DNA of 64,000 bases from Ostreiculturibacter nitratireducens (GCF_032670585.1 NZ_JAVQHL010000002.1:1054001-1118000); one strand, 5' to 3'. Shown: positions 33,668 through 42,603, counted from the first letter of the stretch. Program-made: numbers and translations. The notes: generated by a model from the letters alone, not told the origin.

Positions 33668-34663
33668 ATGGGTTTCCGGGCTTTGGTGGTGGAGAAGGAT
33701 GAAGCGGGCGAGGTCCATGTCGGCGTCAAGCACCTGGACGAGGCGCAGCTTCCCGAAGGCGACGTGACCGTTGCCGTCGAGTATTCCACGGTGAACTACA
33801 AGGACGGGCTGTGCATGTCGCCTTCGGGCGGCGGGCTCGTCCGGAAGTATCCCCATGTGCCGGGCGTGGACTTCGCCGGGACCGTCGAAGCCTCGTCGGA
33901 TCCCCGCTACACGGCGGGCGACAAGGTGATCCTGACCGGCTGGCGCGTGGGTGAGGTCCACTGGGGCGGTTACGCGCAGAAGGCGCGGGTGAAGGCGGAC
34001 TGGCTCGTCCCGCTGCCGGGCGGCCTCACGACGCGGCAGGCGATGGCGGTTGGAACCGCCGGTCTCACCTCGATGCTCGCCATCGTGGCGCTCGAGGATC
34101 ACGGGTTGAAGCCCGGGCAAGGGCCGGTCCTCGTGACCGGCGCCGCGGGAGGCGTAGGCTCGGTCGCCGTCGCGATCCTCGCACATCTGGGATACGAGGT
34201 CGCGGCAGTCACCGGGCGGCCGGAGACCGAGGAATACCTGCGCGGCCTTGGCGCCGGACTCATCGTCCCGCGTGCGGATCTGGCCGAGACGGTGAAGCGG
34301 CCGCTAGAATCCGAAACCTGGTCGGGCTGCATCGACGCGGTCGGGGGCGCGATGCTGGCGCGGGTCCTGGGTCAGATGAAATACGGCTCCTCCGTCGCTG
34401 CCGTGGGGCTCGCCGGCGGCGCCGGGCTTCCGGCCTCTGTCATCCCGTTCATCCTCCGGGGCGTCAACCTTCTTGGCATCGACAGCGTCAGCAAGCCCTA
34501 CGAGGACCGCGTCCGCGCCTGGGGTCGGATCGCGCGCGAATTGCCGATGGACAAGCTCGAAGCGATGATCGAACCCGCGACGCTCCCTGACCTTCCCGCC
34601 CTCGGCGCGGCGATCCTGAAGGGCGGGGTCCGTGGTCGGGTCGTCGTGGACGTCAACGCCTGA
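33668..34663 (+). CDS. acuI: Acryloyl-CoA reductase (AcuI/YhdH family)
   Basis: A 331-residue medium-chain oxidoreductase without zinc ligands. NADPH site: GPVLVTGAAGGVGSVAVAILAHLGYEV; other family marks are TVNYKDGLCMSPSGG, FAGTVEASSDPRYTAGDKVI and GTAGLTSMLAIVALE. The AcuI/YhdH group makes propanoyl-CoA from acryloyl-CoA, a step in DMSP, acrylate and 3-hydroxypropionate catabolism. That would link to propionate use through the mce gene far upstream. I cannot tell AcuI from other YhdH enzymes with certainty. The ATG follows AGGAGGGCGAC. Confidence 0.88.
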   Translation: MGFRALVVEKDEAGEVHVGVKHLDEAQLPEGDVTVAVEYSTVNYKDGLCMSPSGGGLVRKYPHVPGVDFAGTVEASSDPRYTAGDKVILTGWRVGEVHWGGYAQKARVKADWLVPLPGGLTTRQAMAVGTAGLTSMLAIVALEDHGLKPGQGPVLVTGAAGGVGSVAVAILAHLGYEVAAVTGRPETEEYLRGLGAGLIVPRADLAETVKRPLESETWSGCIDAVGGAMLARVLGQMKYGSSVAAVGLAGGAGLPASVIPFILRGVNLLGIDSVSKPYEDRVRAWGRIARELPMDKLEAMIEPATLPDLPALGAAILKGGVRGRVVVDVNA

Positions 34664-34675
34664 GCCTCGGTGGCA

Positions 34676-35599
34676 ATGAACCCGGTGCGCGGCATAATCC
34701 TGAAGGTCCTGTCCGTCGCGGTCTTCGTCGGAATGGCGAGCCTCATCAAGGCCACGGCGGATGAGATTCCGCCCGGAGAAAGGGTGTTCTTCCGCTCGGC
34801 CTTCGCCGTGCCCGTGATCCTCGTCTGGCTTGCATTCACCCGGAAACTCGGCGGGGGGCTGCGGACATCGAACCCGATGGGGCATATCTGGCGTGCCGTC
34901 GTCGGAACCGCGGCCATGGGCTTCGGCTTCGCCGGGCTCGGGCTTCTGCCTTTGCCGGAAGTCACGGCGATCGGCTACGCGGCGCCGTTGCTTACCGTCG
35001 TCTTCGCCGCGATGTTTCTTGGCGAAGAGGTGCGCGCTTTCAGGATCTTCACCGTCATGCTCGGGCTTGTAGGTGTCCTCATCATACTGTCGCCGCGCCT
35101 GACTGCGCTGGCCGACGAACAGGCCGGCGCGACGGAGGCGCTTGGCGCGATGGTGGTGCTGACCGGAGCGGTTTTCGCGGCCCTCGCCCAGGTCTTCGTC
35201 CGTCGCCTCGTCCACAAGGAAACGACCTCTGCCATCGTCTTCTACTTCTCGGTCAATGCCGCGATCCTGTCCCTCGTGACGCTGCCCTGGGGCTGGGTGA
35301 TGCCGGCGCCGGGGACCGCGGTGATGCTTGTGCTCGCGGGCTTCCTTGGCGGGCTCGGGCAGGTCCTGCTGACATCGAGCTACCGCTACGCCGATACCTC
35401 GGTCATCGCTCCCTTCGAATATTCCTCGATGCTTCTCGCGCTCGGCGTGGGCTACTTCGTCTTCGATGAGGTCCCGACGCTCGTGATGCTGGGCGGCGCC
35501 GCGCTCGTGACTGCCGCGGGCATCCTCATCATCTGGCGAGAGCATTGGCTTGGGCTGGAACGCGCTCGTCAGCGGCGGTCCATGACACCGCAGGGTTGA
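34676..35599 (+). CDS. DMT-superfamily EamA transporter
   Basis: A 307-residue inner-membrane protein with about ten transmembrane helices in two EamA repeats; the conserved RxxF near the start is VFFRSAFAVPVILVW, and the second repeat has ADTSVIAPFEYSSMLLALGVGYFVFDEVP. It exports or imports metabolites of unknown identity. It begins 12 bases after acuI on the same strand, so co-transcription with matB-acuI is likely. A GTG at 34670 is an alternative start. Confidence 0.88.
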   Translation: MNPVRGIILKVLSVAVFVGMASLIKATADEIPPGERVFFRSAFAVPVILVWLAFTRKLGGGLRTSNPMGHIWRAVVGTAAMGFGFAGLGLLPLPEVTAIGYAAPLLTVVFAAMFLGEEVRAFRIFTVMLGLVGVLIILSPRLTALADEQAGATEALGAMVVLTGAVFAALAQVFVRRLVHKETTSAIVFYFSVNAAILSLVTLPWGWVMPAPGTAVMLVLAGFLGGLGQVLLTSSYRYADTSVIAPFEYSSMLLALGVGYFVFDEVPTLVMLGGAALVTAAGILIIWREHWLGLERARQRRSMTPQG

Positions 35600-35674
35600 G
35601 AGGCGGGGCGCGCGCAGTTAATCTCGCCGGAAGCCCCCTGCAGGACGGGGCGGGGCAAGGAACGAGGTGAAGCC

Positions 35675-36172
35675 GTGGCCGTCAAGACCATGCTGAAGAG
35701 CATTGCGCTCGCCGCGCTAGTCGCGAGCGCCTTCTCGGCGGCCCGCGCCGAAAGCTGCGCGGTTCCCGTCGGCGCGCAGGCCGAGATCGCCAAGGCGATC
35801 GCCGCGACGAACGCCGAACGCCGCGCCCGCGGTCTTCCGGAACTCAAGGTCTCCTCGGCGCTGACAAAGGCGGCCCAGGGCCATGCCTGCGCGATGGTCA
35901 GGACGGATACGTTCAGCCATCGCCTCGCCGGCTCGTCCGGACCGAAGGCGCGGATCCGTGCGGCCGGTTGCCGGACGACGCTTGCCGCCGAGAACATCGC
36001 GATGGGGTATTCCAGCGCCGAAGCCACGATGGCCCTGTGGATGAAATCGAGCGGCCACCGGCGCAACATCCTGCTTCGTGGGGTCACGTCGGTCGGGATC
36101 GCGCTGGCCGCGCCGAGGCCGGGGCAGGGCGGCGGACCGCGTTGGGTCCAGGTTTTCGCGAAGGGCTGCTAG
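35675..36172 (+). CDS. Secreted CAP-domain (SCP/PR1) protein
   Basis: A 165-residue precursor with a signal peptide (LKSIALAALVASAFSAARA). The CAP fold has the family residues: NAERRARGLPELKVSSALTKAAQGHACAM (helix with His), TFSHRLAGSSGPKARIRAAGC, AENIAMGYSSAEATMALWMKSSGHRRNILL. Its function is unknown; bacterial CAP proteins are found in the periplasm or medium. The start GTG 35675 follows GAGGTGAAGCC; ATG 35690 is an alternative that leaves the signal peptide intact. Confidence 0.85.
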   Translation: MAVKTMLKSIALAALVASAFSAARAESCAVPVGAQAEIAKAIAATNAERRARGLPELKVSSALTKAAQGHACAMVRTDTFSHRLAGSSGPKARIRAAGCRTTLAAENIAMGYSSAEATMALWMKSSGHRRNILLRGVTSVGIALAAPRPGQGGGPRWVQVFAKGC

Positions 36173-36178
36173 GGCCGC

Positions 36179-36631
36179 TCAGACCTTTTCGGCCGTGTCC
36201 ATCCAGATCGTCACCGGCCCGTCGTTCAGAAGCCGCACCGCCATGTCCGCGCCGAATTCGCCATTGGCGACAGTGATCCCCTCTGCGCGGAGCCGGTCCG
36301 AGAAGTATTCGTAGAGCCGTTCGCCCTCCGCCGGCGCAGCGGCGTAGGAGAACCCCGGCCGGTTCCCGCGCGACGTGTCGGCGGCCAGCGTGAACTGCGA
36401 CACGACGAGTGCCGCGCCACCGATGTCGAGGATCGAGCGGTTCATCTTGCCCGCTTCGTCCTTGAAGATCCTGAGCCGCGCGATCTTGGCCGCAAGCCGG
36501 TCGGCCTCCGCCTCGCCGTCGCCGGCCATCGCGCAGATGAGGATGAGAAGCCCCGGCCCGATCTCGCCCGTGACCCGGTCCTCGACCGTGACCGACGCTT
36601 CGGTCACACGCTGGATAAGCGCTCGCATCAT
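36179..36631 (-). CDS. dtd: D-aminoacyl-tRNA deacylase
   Basis: The enzyme hydrolyses D-amino acids from mischarged tRNA. The protein has 150 residues, the usual length. Motifs: MRALIQRVTEASVTVEDRVTGEIG, the SQFTLAAD active-site stretch (SxFT) and LLNDGPVTIWMDTAEKV (NxGPVT). The start is one of two adjacent ATGs (36631/36628) overlapping the PfkB kinase stop codon, so the genes are coupled. Confidence 0.95.
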   Translation of the reverse strand: MMRALIQRVTEASVTVEDRVTGEIGPGLLILICAMAGDGEAEADRLAAKIARLRIFKDEAGKMNRSILDIGGAALVVSQFTLAADTSRGNRPGFSYAAAPAEGERLYEYFSDRLRAEGITVANGEFGADMAVRLLNDGPVTIWMDTAEKV

Positions 36632-37572
36632 TCTTCTCCCGGAAGTTCGTCCGCCCAGGGCGGGTTCGCGCCTGCGCGCGCGACGGTGACGGATGCGGCG
36701 CGGTTGCCAAGCGACAGGGCCGCCGTCAGGTCCGCCGTCGACAGCGAGGAGACCGCCGTCTTGTCGAGGCGGCCCGCCGCGTGGAGCGCCGCGAGGATGC
36801 CCGCGTTGAACGTGTCGCCCGCGCCGACCGTGTCGGCCACGGTGACCTTGCGGCCCGGGACGAAGACCGCGTCGTCGCCCGCGAAGCCATGCGCGCCCTT
36901 CGCACCCTCGGTCACGAAGACGGCCCTGGGGCCACGCGCCAGGATGTCCCGCGCCAGATCCGCGATCCCGCCTTCGCCCGCGATCCAGCGCAGGTCTTCG
37001 TCCGAGACCTTGACGATGTCGGCGGCCGCGATCATCCGGTCGACGCGGGCGCGGTAGCCGACCTCGTCGCGGATGAAGCCCACGCGGATGTTCGGGTCGA
37101 GCATCGTCACGTGCTTCTTCGCCTCGCGCAGCATGAGCGTTTCGTAGAACTCGCCGCAGGGTTCGACGACGAGGCTGATACCGCCGAAGAACAACGCGCC
37201 GACGCTCTCTGGGATCGCCGGCAGGTCAGCGGGTGTCAGCATCCGTCCGGCTGTGTTCTCGTCGTAAAAGGCGTAGCTGGCCTGGCCATCCACGAGCTTG
37301 ACGAAGGCGAGGGTCGTGGGGCGGTCGGACCGGACGGCAAGCTGCGTGTCCACCTTCGAGGCGGAAAGGAAGTCTTCCAGAATCTCGCCAAAGAGGTCGG
37401 TGGACAGCCCCGACAGGAAGCCCGATGGCGCACCGAGCCTGCCAAGCGCGACCGCCGTGTTGAAGACTGCGCCGCCCGGGTAGGGGGCGAAGGCCGCCTC
37501 GCCCGCCGTCGTCTCGCGCGGCAGCATGTCGATCAGCGCTTCGCCGCAGCTCAGGATCGTCTTGCCTGCCAT
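36628..37572 (-). CDS. PfkB-family carbohydrate kinase, probably fructokinase
   Basis: A 314-residue ribokinase-fold sugar kinase. N-terminal signature GGAVFNTAVALGRLGAPSGFLS, catalytic DTVGAGDTFNAGILAALH near the C-terminus, and LSNG-like LSLGNRAASVTVARAG. Bacterial members phosphorylate fructose or similar sugars. It lies upstream of dtd with overlapping stop and start, but the two functions are unrelated. The ATG at 37572 follows GGGGAGGAGACG. Confidence 0.88.
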   Translation of the reverse strand: MAGKTILSCGEALIDMLPRETTAGEAAFAPYPGGAVFNTAVALGRLGAPSGFLSGLSTDLFGEILEDFLSASKVDTQLAVRSDRPTTLAFVKLVDGQASYAFYDENTAGRMLTPADLPAIPESVGALFFGGISLVVEPCGEFYETLMLREAKKHVTMLDPNIRVGFIRDEVGYRARVDRMIAAADIVKVSDEDLRWIAGEGGIADLARDILARGPRAVFVTEGAKGAHGFAGDDAVFVPGRKVTVADTVGAGDTFNAGILAALHAAGRLDKTAVSSLSTADLTAALSLGNRAASVTVARAGANPPWADELPGEE

Positions 37573-37642
37573 CGTCTCCTCCCCTGTGCAGAGTTCCTGC
37601 CGCTATAGCCTGACCTCCCGCGGCGGGCAATCCGGGGGGTGA

Positions 37643-37656
37643 TTGACGCAGGTCAA
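37643..37656 (+). promoter_or_regulatory. FnrL-type site TTGAC-GCAG-GTCAA before Hsp20
   Basis: A perfect TTGAY-N4-RTCAA box. The centre lies 74 bases before the Hsp20 start; -41.5 spacing would give a leader of about 33 bases. It also faces the divergent PfkB gene (start 37572). Confidence 0.65.
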
Positions 37657-37723
37657 TGCGTCGGGTCGGCACGGTGGCGACAGTCGCGCATCCACGGTGA
37701 TTTTCGCGACAAGGAGACAGGTC

Positions 37724-38146
37724 ATGGTCGAGAAATCGCATACTTCGGGCTTCTGGCCCTCACTCTACGAACCCTTCCGGACGATGGGCACGCGGCTTGC
37801 CGAGTTCTTCGCCCCGGCCTCCGAGGCGTCGACCGACGGCGGAGCCTACCGGATCGCGATGGAGCTTCCCGGCGTCGAGGAGAAGGACATCGACGTCCAC
37901 ATGGACGAAGGTGTCGTGACCGTGAAGGGCGAAAAACGCACGAGCCGGGAGGAGAAGGGAGAAACCTGGTACTTCTCCGAACGCCAATACGGGTCGTTCA
38001 GCCGCTCCTTCCGCCTGCCGCCCGACGCGGACGAGACGGGGGTGAAGGCGGAACTCAAGGACGGCGTCCTGACCGTCGTCGTGCCGAAGAAAGGCCCAGC
38101 GGAAACCGCCAAGGCCAAGCGCATCCCGATCAGTCGGGGCAAGTGA
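37724..38146 (+). CDS. Hsp20/alpha-crystallin small heat-shock protein
   Basis: A 140-residue ATP-independent chaperone. The alpha-crystallin domain covers residues about 40-130: IAMELPGVEEKDIDVHMDEGVVTVKGEKRT, FSRSFRLPPDADETGVKAELKDGVLTVVVPK, with a short C-terminal tail holding KRIPISRGK (I-x-I-like anchor). The ATG at 37724 has AAGGAG eight bases upstream. The promoter region holds a perfect FnrL box, so oxygen limitation may induce it. A GC-rich hairpin follows the stop. Confidence 0.93.
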   Translation: MVEKSHTSGFWPSLYEPFRTMGTRLAEFFAPASEASTDGGAYRIAMELPGVEEKDIDVHMDEGVVTVKGEKRTSREEKGETWYFSERQYGSFSRSFRLPPDADETGVKAELKDGVLTVVVPKKGPAETAKAKRIPISRGK

Positions 38147-38156
38147 GGCGGGTCGC

Positions 38157-38178
38157 GGGGCGGCGTCTTTGCCGCCCC
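38157..38178 (+). terminator. Probable terminator hairpin after hsp20
   Basis: GGGGCGGC, loop GTCTTT, GCCGCCCC, followed by CTTC; there is no real T-run, so the call is moderate. It sits just before the convergent zinc-ribbon gene end at 38181. Confidence 0.45.
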
Positions 38179-38180
38179 CT

Positions 38181-39293
38181 TCACTGGTTCTGGCTCAGCC
38201 CGAAGATGATGCCCGCGACGATGGCAGCCAGGAGGACGGCGAAGGCGATCTTGATCCAGGACCAGGGCCTTTCGCCCCTGACCTTTCCCGTCTGGCCGTT
38301 GACGACGAACCGATAGCTTTTGCCGCCATACTTGTAGGCCGCGGTCCAGACCGGCAGGAGGATGTGCTTGAAGGTCTCGGCGGAAAAGTCCGTATCGACC
38401 GCCTCCACCCGCTGCGCGTCGCCACCGATGTCGCGGCGCACGTCCATTTCGATCACTCTCGCCATTTCCTCCCGGCCGATCCGATGGCCGTCGTCGAGGT
38501 CAACCGTGTAGCCCTCGGCCCGGAACCCCGCGAGGTAGTCGGGCTGGTAGGGCACCAGCGCCGAAAGGTCCCAGGGCTTCAGCGCGTCGGTGAAGCTTCG
38601 CGGCAGGCTTGTCGCGGCAAGAACCAGCACGTCGTCGAAATGCCGCGCAACCCGGCCCGAGACCGGGGTCCAGCGGATCTTGCGCACCTGTTCCTGCCGG
38701 TGCTGGCGCTTGCCGTTTACCGTGACGGTGACCGTGCGGGTTTCGTAGTAATACGTCCCGCGCTGGCCGCGGTAGCGGCTGCGGGTGTCGGCGTCGAAGG
38801 TCCAGAAGGGCGAGTATATGCCGTTCATGCGGCGGCCCTTGCGGGCATAGACCTTCAGCCCGTTCGGCGCGAACCAGAGACTTCGGAGCCAGCGACCGAG
38901 CGAGTCGCGCGCCTCCTCCTCCGTTATCGAGAAGGGGACGAGGCCCTGGGGCTTGATCTGACGCCGGGCGCCGGTGTCGATGACGACGGGCGTGGCGCAG
39001 AACGGGCATTCGCCGGCATGCGCCTCCTCCGACAACTCGATCACTGCGCCGCAGTTCGGGCAGGAGATGCTCCTCAGGTCCTCGACCGCATCGTCCATCA
39101 GCGCGTTGCGCAAGCCCGCCCGCAGGTCAAGCTCGTGCAAGCCGAGCGCCGTGCCGCGGCCGACGGCGGCCGGGATTGCCTGCTCATGCCCGCAGTGATC
39201 GCAGACCAGCCGCGTCTGCCCGGGGGCAAACCGCAGGTCCGCGCCGCATTGATCGCAGGGGTAGTGGTATTCCTCCAAAGGCCCGTGGGCCAT
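38181..39293 (-). CDS. TFIIB-type zinc-ribbon membrane protein (YdjG-like)
   Basis: A 370-residue protein with two N-terminal zinc ribbons (CDQCGADLRF...CDHCG and CPNCGAVIEL...CPFC). A long soluble middle part follows (NGIYSPFWTFDADTRSRY; YYYETRTVTVTVNGK), and one transmembrane helix lies near the C-terminus (KIAFAVLLAAIVAGIIFGL). Bacillus YdjG, found beside the SPFH protein YdjI, has the same order. It starts three bases after the SPFH gene. Function is unknown; it probably works with the SPFH protein at the membrane. Confidence 0.8.
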   Translation of the reverse strand: MAHGPLEEYHYPCDQCGADLRFAPGQTRLVCDHCGHEQAIPAAVGRGTALGLHELDLRAGLRNALMDDAVEDLRSISCPNCGAVIELSEEAHAGECPFCATPVVIDTGARRQIKPQGLVPFSITEEEARDSLGRWLRSLWFAPNGLKVYARKGRRMNGIYSPFWTFDADTRSRYRGQRGTYYYETRTVTVTVNGKRQHRQEQVRKIRWTPVSGRVARHFDDVLVLAATSLPRSFTDALKPWDLSALVPYQPDYLAGFRAEGYTVDLDDGHRIGREEMARVIEMDVRRDIGGDAQRVEAVDTDFSAETFKHILLPVWTAAYKYGGKSYRFVVNGQTGKVRGERPWSWIKIAFAVLLAAIVAGIIFGLSQNQ

Positions 39294-39296
39294 TCG

Positions 39297-40421
39297 TCAG
39301 GCTCCGGGTGGTGGGGGCGGCGGGGGAGGGGGCATCACCGTGAAGAGCTGGGCAAGCTCCGCGATCTCGCCCGCAGGCTTCCAGCCGTCCTGGCCCGGGG
39401 ACCAGACCAGCGTCTCGCGGGTGAAGCTGCCATCCGTCACCATGCGGCCCAGATGCCCGCGGCCGTAGGGCCCCTTGGTCTGCCCCGCCTCGGCGATGTG
39501 CCAGACCTTCTCTACCGGCGGCGGAGGTGGCGGCGGAGGCGCGGCGGCAACCTGCGGCGCGGGACCCCAGGGGCCCGGCTGGATCATCTGCTGGCCAAGC
39601 GCCACGCCCATTCCCGCGCCGAGAGCGGCGCCCATGCCGCCACCCGGCTGCGCCGCGGCGGCGCCCATCGCTTCGGCTGCGGCGAACTTCGTGTATTGCG
39701 TCAGGTCGCCCGCGATCCCCATGGAGGTGCGCTTGTCGAGAACCTTCTCCACCTCCTCGGGCAGCGAGACGTTCTCGATGTAGAATTCCGGAATCGACAG
39801 GCCATAGGCCGCGACGGTGGGCTCGATCGCCTTCACGATCAGCTTGCCGAGGTCCAGCGTGTTCGCCGCCATGTCGAGCACGGGGATTCCGGATCCGGCG
39901 ATCACCCGGCTGAACTCCTGCACGATGATATTGCGGATCTGGAAGCTGATCTCGTCCGAGGTGAATTCCCCGTCCGTCCCCACGATCTCGGTCATGAACC
40001 TGCCCGGATCGGTGACGCGCAGCGTGTAGGTGCCGTAGGCGCGGATCCGAACGGGCCCGAATTCCGGGTCGCGGCAGATGACCGGGTTCTTCGTGCCCCA
40101 TTTCTGGTCCGTGAAACGGGTGGTGTTGACGAAGTAGATCTCGGACTTGAAGGGTGACCGGAAGCCGTGGTCCCAGTGCTGAAGCGTCGTCAGCACCGGC
40201 ATGTTGTTGGTTTCCAGCATGTAGAGGCCCGGGGTGAACACGTCGGCAAGCTGGCCCTCGTGCACGAAGACGGCCGCCTGGCCCTCGCGCACCGTCAGCT
40301 TCGCACCATACTTGATCGCGTGGCCTTCCCTCTCGAACCGCCAGACCATCGTGTCGCGGGTGTCGTCCGTCCAGTGGATGACGTCGATCAGTTCGCCGGT
40401 GAGGAAATCGAGAATGCCCAT
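39297..40421 (-). CDS. SPFH-domain protein with C-terminal GYF_2 domain (YdjI-like)
   Basis: A 374-residue protein. The YdjI-type SPFH domain (about residues 1-240, MGILDFLTGELIDVIHW..., HWDHGFRSPFKSEIYFVNTTRFTDQ) is followed by an Ala/Gly-rich and then a polyproline linker. A GYF_2/DUF4339 domain follows (VWHIAEAGQTKGPYGRGHL, WSPGQDGWKPAGEI), ending in another polyproline run. SPFH proteins form oligomeric scaffolds on membranes; GYF domains bind proline-rich partners. It is part of the reverse-strand operon with TelA and XpaC. Confidence 0.85.
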   Translation of the reverse strand: MGILDFLTGELIDVIHWTDDTRDTMVWRFEREGHAIKYGAKLTVREGQAAVFVHEGQLADVFTPGLYMLETNNMPVLTTLQHWDHGFRSPFKSEIYFVNTTRFTDQKWGTKNPVICRDPEFGPVRIRAYGTYTLRVTDPGRFMTEIVGTDGEFTSDEISFQIRNIIVQEFSRVIAGSGIPVLDMAANTLDLGKLIVKAIEPTVAAYGLSIPEFYIENVSLPEEVEKVLDKRTSMGIAGDLTQYTKFAAAEAMGAAAAQPGGGMGAALGAGMGVALGQQMIQPGPWGPAPQVAAAPPPPPPPPVEKVWHIAEAGQTKGPYGRGHLGRMVTDGSFTRETLVWSPGQDGWKPAGEIAELAQLFTVMPPPPPPPPPGA

Positions 40422-40447
40422 GGGACCCTCCTATTGGCTCTCGCGGC

Positions 40448-41398
40448 TCAACTCTCGCCGCCAAGAAGTTCCGATGCAATGACTTCGACGATGGGCCGCG
40501 CCTCGTCCTCGATCATGCCGGGCTTCAGGCGGCGGTCGTAGAGGATGCGCAGCAAGAGTTCGTCGTGGCGCGTGAGCAGCCCGAATTCCTCGTCGTCGTT
40601 GAAGATCGAGGGTCGCGCCGCCGGGCTGTCGTTGGCAAGGCCCATGCCCTGCGCCAGTTCCTCGTGGATGCAGGACAGGCGAAGCGCGTCGGGATGCTCG
40701 GCGCGGATCACCGCCACCGCCTTGGAATAGGTGGAGCCCGAGCCGTTCGAAAACGCGAAGACAAGGCAGAAGGTCGATGGCGGCATGTCCGCGATGGATC
40801 GGACGGAAGACCGGTCGATGCCCGGGACCAGTTCCATCAGTCGCGGGCCAATTGCCCGCCGTTCGTCCTCGTTCAGCATAAGGACGATGTAGTTCGGATT
40901 CCTGTCGCTCATGCGGACCGGATGGCGGGCGGAGCGGGCAAGCCGCGCGACGTAGCCGGCGATGTCCGCCTTGTCCTTTTCCCGCTGGGCCAGCGGAACC
41001 GATGGGCCGAACTCGACCGACATGCGGATCGGCTCTTCCCAGCGGCGGAGCCGCGAGGGCGTCTGGCGTGCGATGAGACCGCCGCCCGCCGTCACGTACT
41101 CGTCATAGAGCGCGATGCGAACGAAGTTCTCCACGAGCTGCCGAGTGGAAAATGGTGTGTCCGTTCCGCCGCCATCGGTCCGCAGAAGCCCCTGCGCGAG
41201 CAGGTTCGTCTGGACCCGCCGGTAATAGACCGCCATCGCCTCGCTCTCGGGCGAGCGGGGCGCGACCTCGAGCGCCGCAGGCTCCTCGGGCGGCGGCGCC
41301 GGTGTGGCGGGCGGCTGGGCAAGCTCGGCGCAGCCCGAAAGGGCGCTCAGGAGCAGCAGGAGCCCGAGGGCCTTACCGGGGATGGGGCTCTGGTTCAT
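40448..41398 (-). CDS. DUF2927 lipoprotein
   Basis: A 316-residue lipoprotein with the lipobox LSALSGC (Cys at about residue 23), a Pro-rich spacer, and the DUF2927 domain: GGTDTPFSTRQLVENFVRIALYDEY, then CIHEELAQGMGLANDSPAARPSIFNDDEEF, which recalls a metallopeptidase-like HExxQ site (HEELAQ). Function is unknown; a zinc-protease-like role is a guess. It lies 14 bases after telA and 26 bases before the SPFH gene. Confidence 0.8.
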   Translation of the reverse strand: MNQSPIPGKALGLLLLLSALSGCAELAQPPATPAPPPEEPAALEVAPRSPESEAMAVYYRRVQTNLLAQGLLRTDGGGTDTPFSTRQLVENFVRIALYDEYVTAGGGLIARQTPSRLRRWEEPIRMSVEFGPSVPLAQREKDKADIAGYVARLARSARHPVRMSDRNPNYIVLMLNEDERRAIGPRLMELVPGIDRSSVRSIADMPPSTFCLVFAFSNGSGSTYSKAVAVIRAEHPDALRLSCIHEELAQGMGLANDSPAARPSIFNDDEEFGLLTRHDELLLRILYDRRLKPGMIEDEARPIVEVIASELLGGES

Positions 41399-41412
41399 CG
41401 CGTCTCCGATTG

Positions 41413-42603
41413 TCAGGCGCTGGTGCCGACCGCGTCGCCGAGGCCGGTCTGTTTCGCTCTGGCCGCAGCCAGCGTGTCGCGCAACTCCGCCTCCATCTTC
41501 TTCAGGTCGGCTTCCGCCGCGGCGCGCTTCCGCTTGCCCTCGTCGGCGATCTGGAGTGATTCCTCGATCGTCGCGATGAGTTCGGCATTCGCGGTCTTCA
41601 CCGCCTCGATGTCGAAGACCCCGCGCTCCATCTCCTCGCGCACGGCCTTTGTCGCCTGCCGAAGGTTGCGCGCGTTCGCCGTCAGAAGCTCGTTCGTGAG
41701 GTCGGTGGCCTCCCTGACCGCTACGGCGGCCTCGGAGGACCGCTGGATCGTCACCGCCTGCGCCAGCTGCGTTTCCCACAGCGGCACGGTGTTGACGAGT
41801 GTGGAGTTGATCTTCGTCACCAGGGACTTGTCGTTTTCCTGCACCAGCCGGATCGAGGGCAGCGACTGCATCGTCACCTGCCGCGTCAGCTTCAGGTCGT
41901 GCACCCGGCGTTCGAGGTCGTCGCGTGCCGCGCGAAGGTCGCGCAGTTCCTGCGCCTTTATCACCTGGTCATCCTCGGGCGCGGCATTCACCTCGGCCTC
42001 CTTGGAGGGGATCACGGCCGTGTCGAGTTCCCGCAGTTTCTCCTCGCCCGCCGCGATGTAGAGCGCGAGCTCGTCGTAGAAATCGAGCGTCTTCTCGTAG
42101 AGATTGTCGAGCGACTTGATGTCCTTGAGCAGCTTGTGCTCGTGCGTCAGAAGGTTGTCCGTGATCCGGTCGATCTGGTCCTGGACCTTCTCGAAGCGCG
42201 CGAGAAAGTTCGCGAAGGGGGCCGTCCGCCCCAGAAGCCGTTCCCACCACGACGCCTTGCGCCGCACGTCGAGTTCGGACACCGAGAAGCCGCGGATCGT
42301 GGTGACGATCTCGCGCAGGCTGTCGCCGGCAGGTCCCGCGTCCTTGTTGCGCACGTCGGTGAGCATCGCCTGGCTGATCTGCTGAAGTTCCGCCTGCGCG
42401 GTGGAGCCGAAATTGACGATCGACCCGGTGTCCGACATGTCGATCTCGCCCATCCGCTTGCGGATCTCATCGGCGACTTCCGCTGGCGCCTTCTGCAGCG
42501 GAACCACTTCCTCGGCGGGTTTGGGCTCGGGCAGGATCACCGCCGTAGCCTGCTCTATCGCCGCAAGGTCGGCGGCGGCTTGATCGCGCACGGTCTCGGT
42601 CAT
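41413..42603 (-). CDS. telA: TelA-family toxic anion resistance protein
   Basis: A 396-residue, largely helical protein of the TelA/KlaA family: GFSVSELDVRRKASWWERLLGRTAPF, FEKVQDQIDRITDNLLTHEHKLLKDIKSLDNLYEKTL, then long coiled-coil helices and AVTIQRSSEAAVAVREATDLTNELL near the end. The family is linked to tellurite and other stresses and often lies next to XpaC. It overlaps xpaC (ATGA). Biochemistry is unknown. Confidence 0.92.
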   Translation of the reverse strand: MTETVRDQAAADLAAIEQATAVILPEPKPAEEVVPLQKAPAEVADEIRKRMGEIDMSDTGSIVNFGSTAQAELQQISQAMLTDVRNKDAGPAGDSLREIVTTIRGFSVSELDVRRKASWWERLLGRTAPFANFLARFEKVQDQIDRITDNLLTHEHKLLKDIKSLDNLYEKTLDFYDELALYIAAGEEKLRELDTAVIPSKEAEVNAAPEDDQVIKAQELRDLRAARDDLERRVHDLKLTRQVTMQSLPSIRLVQENDKSLVTKINSTLVNTVPLWETQLAQAVTIQRSSEAAVAVREATDLTNELLTANARNLRQATKAVREEMERGVFDIEAVKTANAELIATIEESLQIADEGKRKRAAAEADLKKMEAELRDTLAAARAKQTGLGDAVGTSA

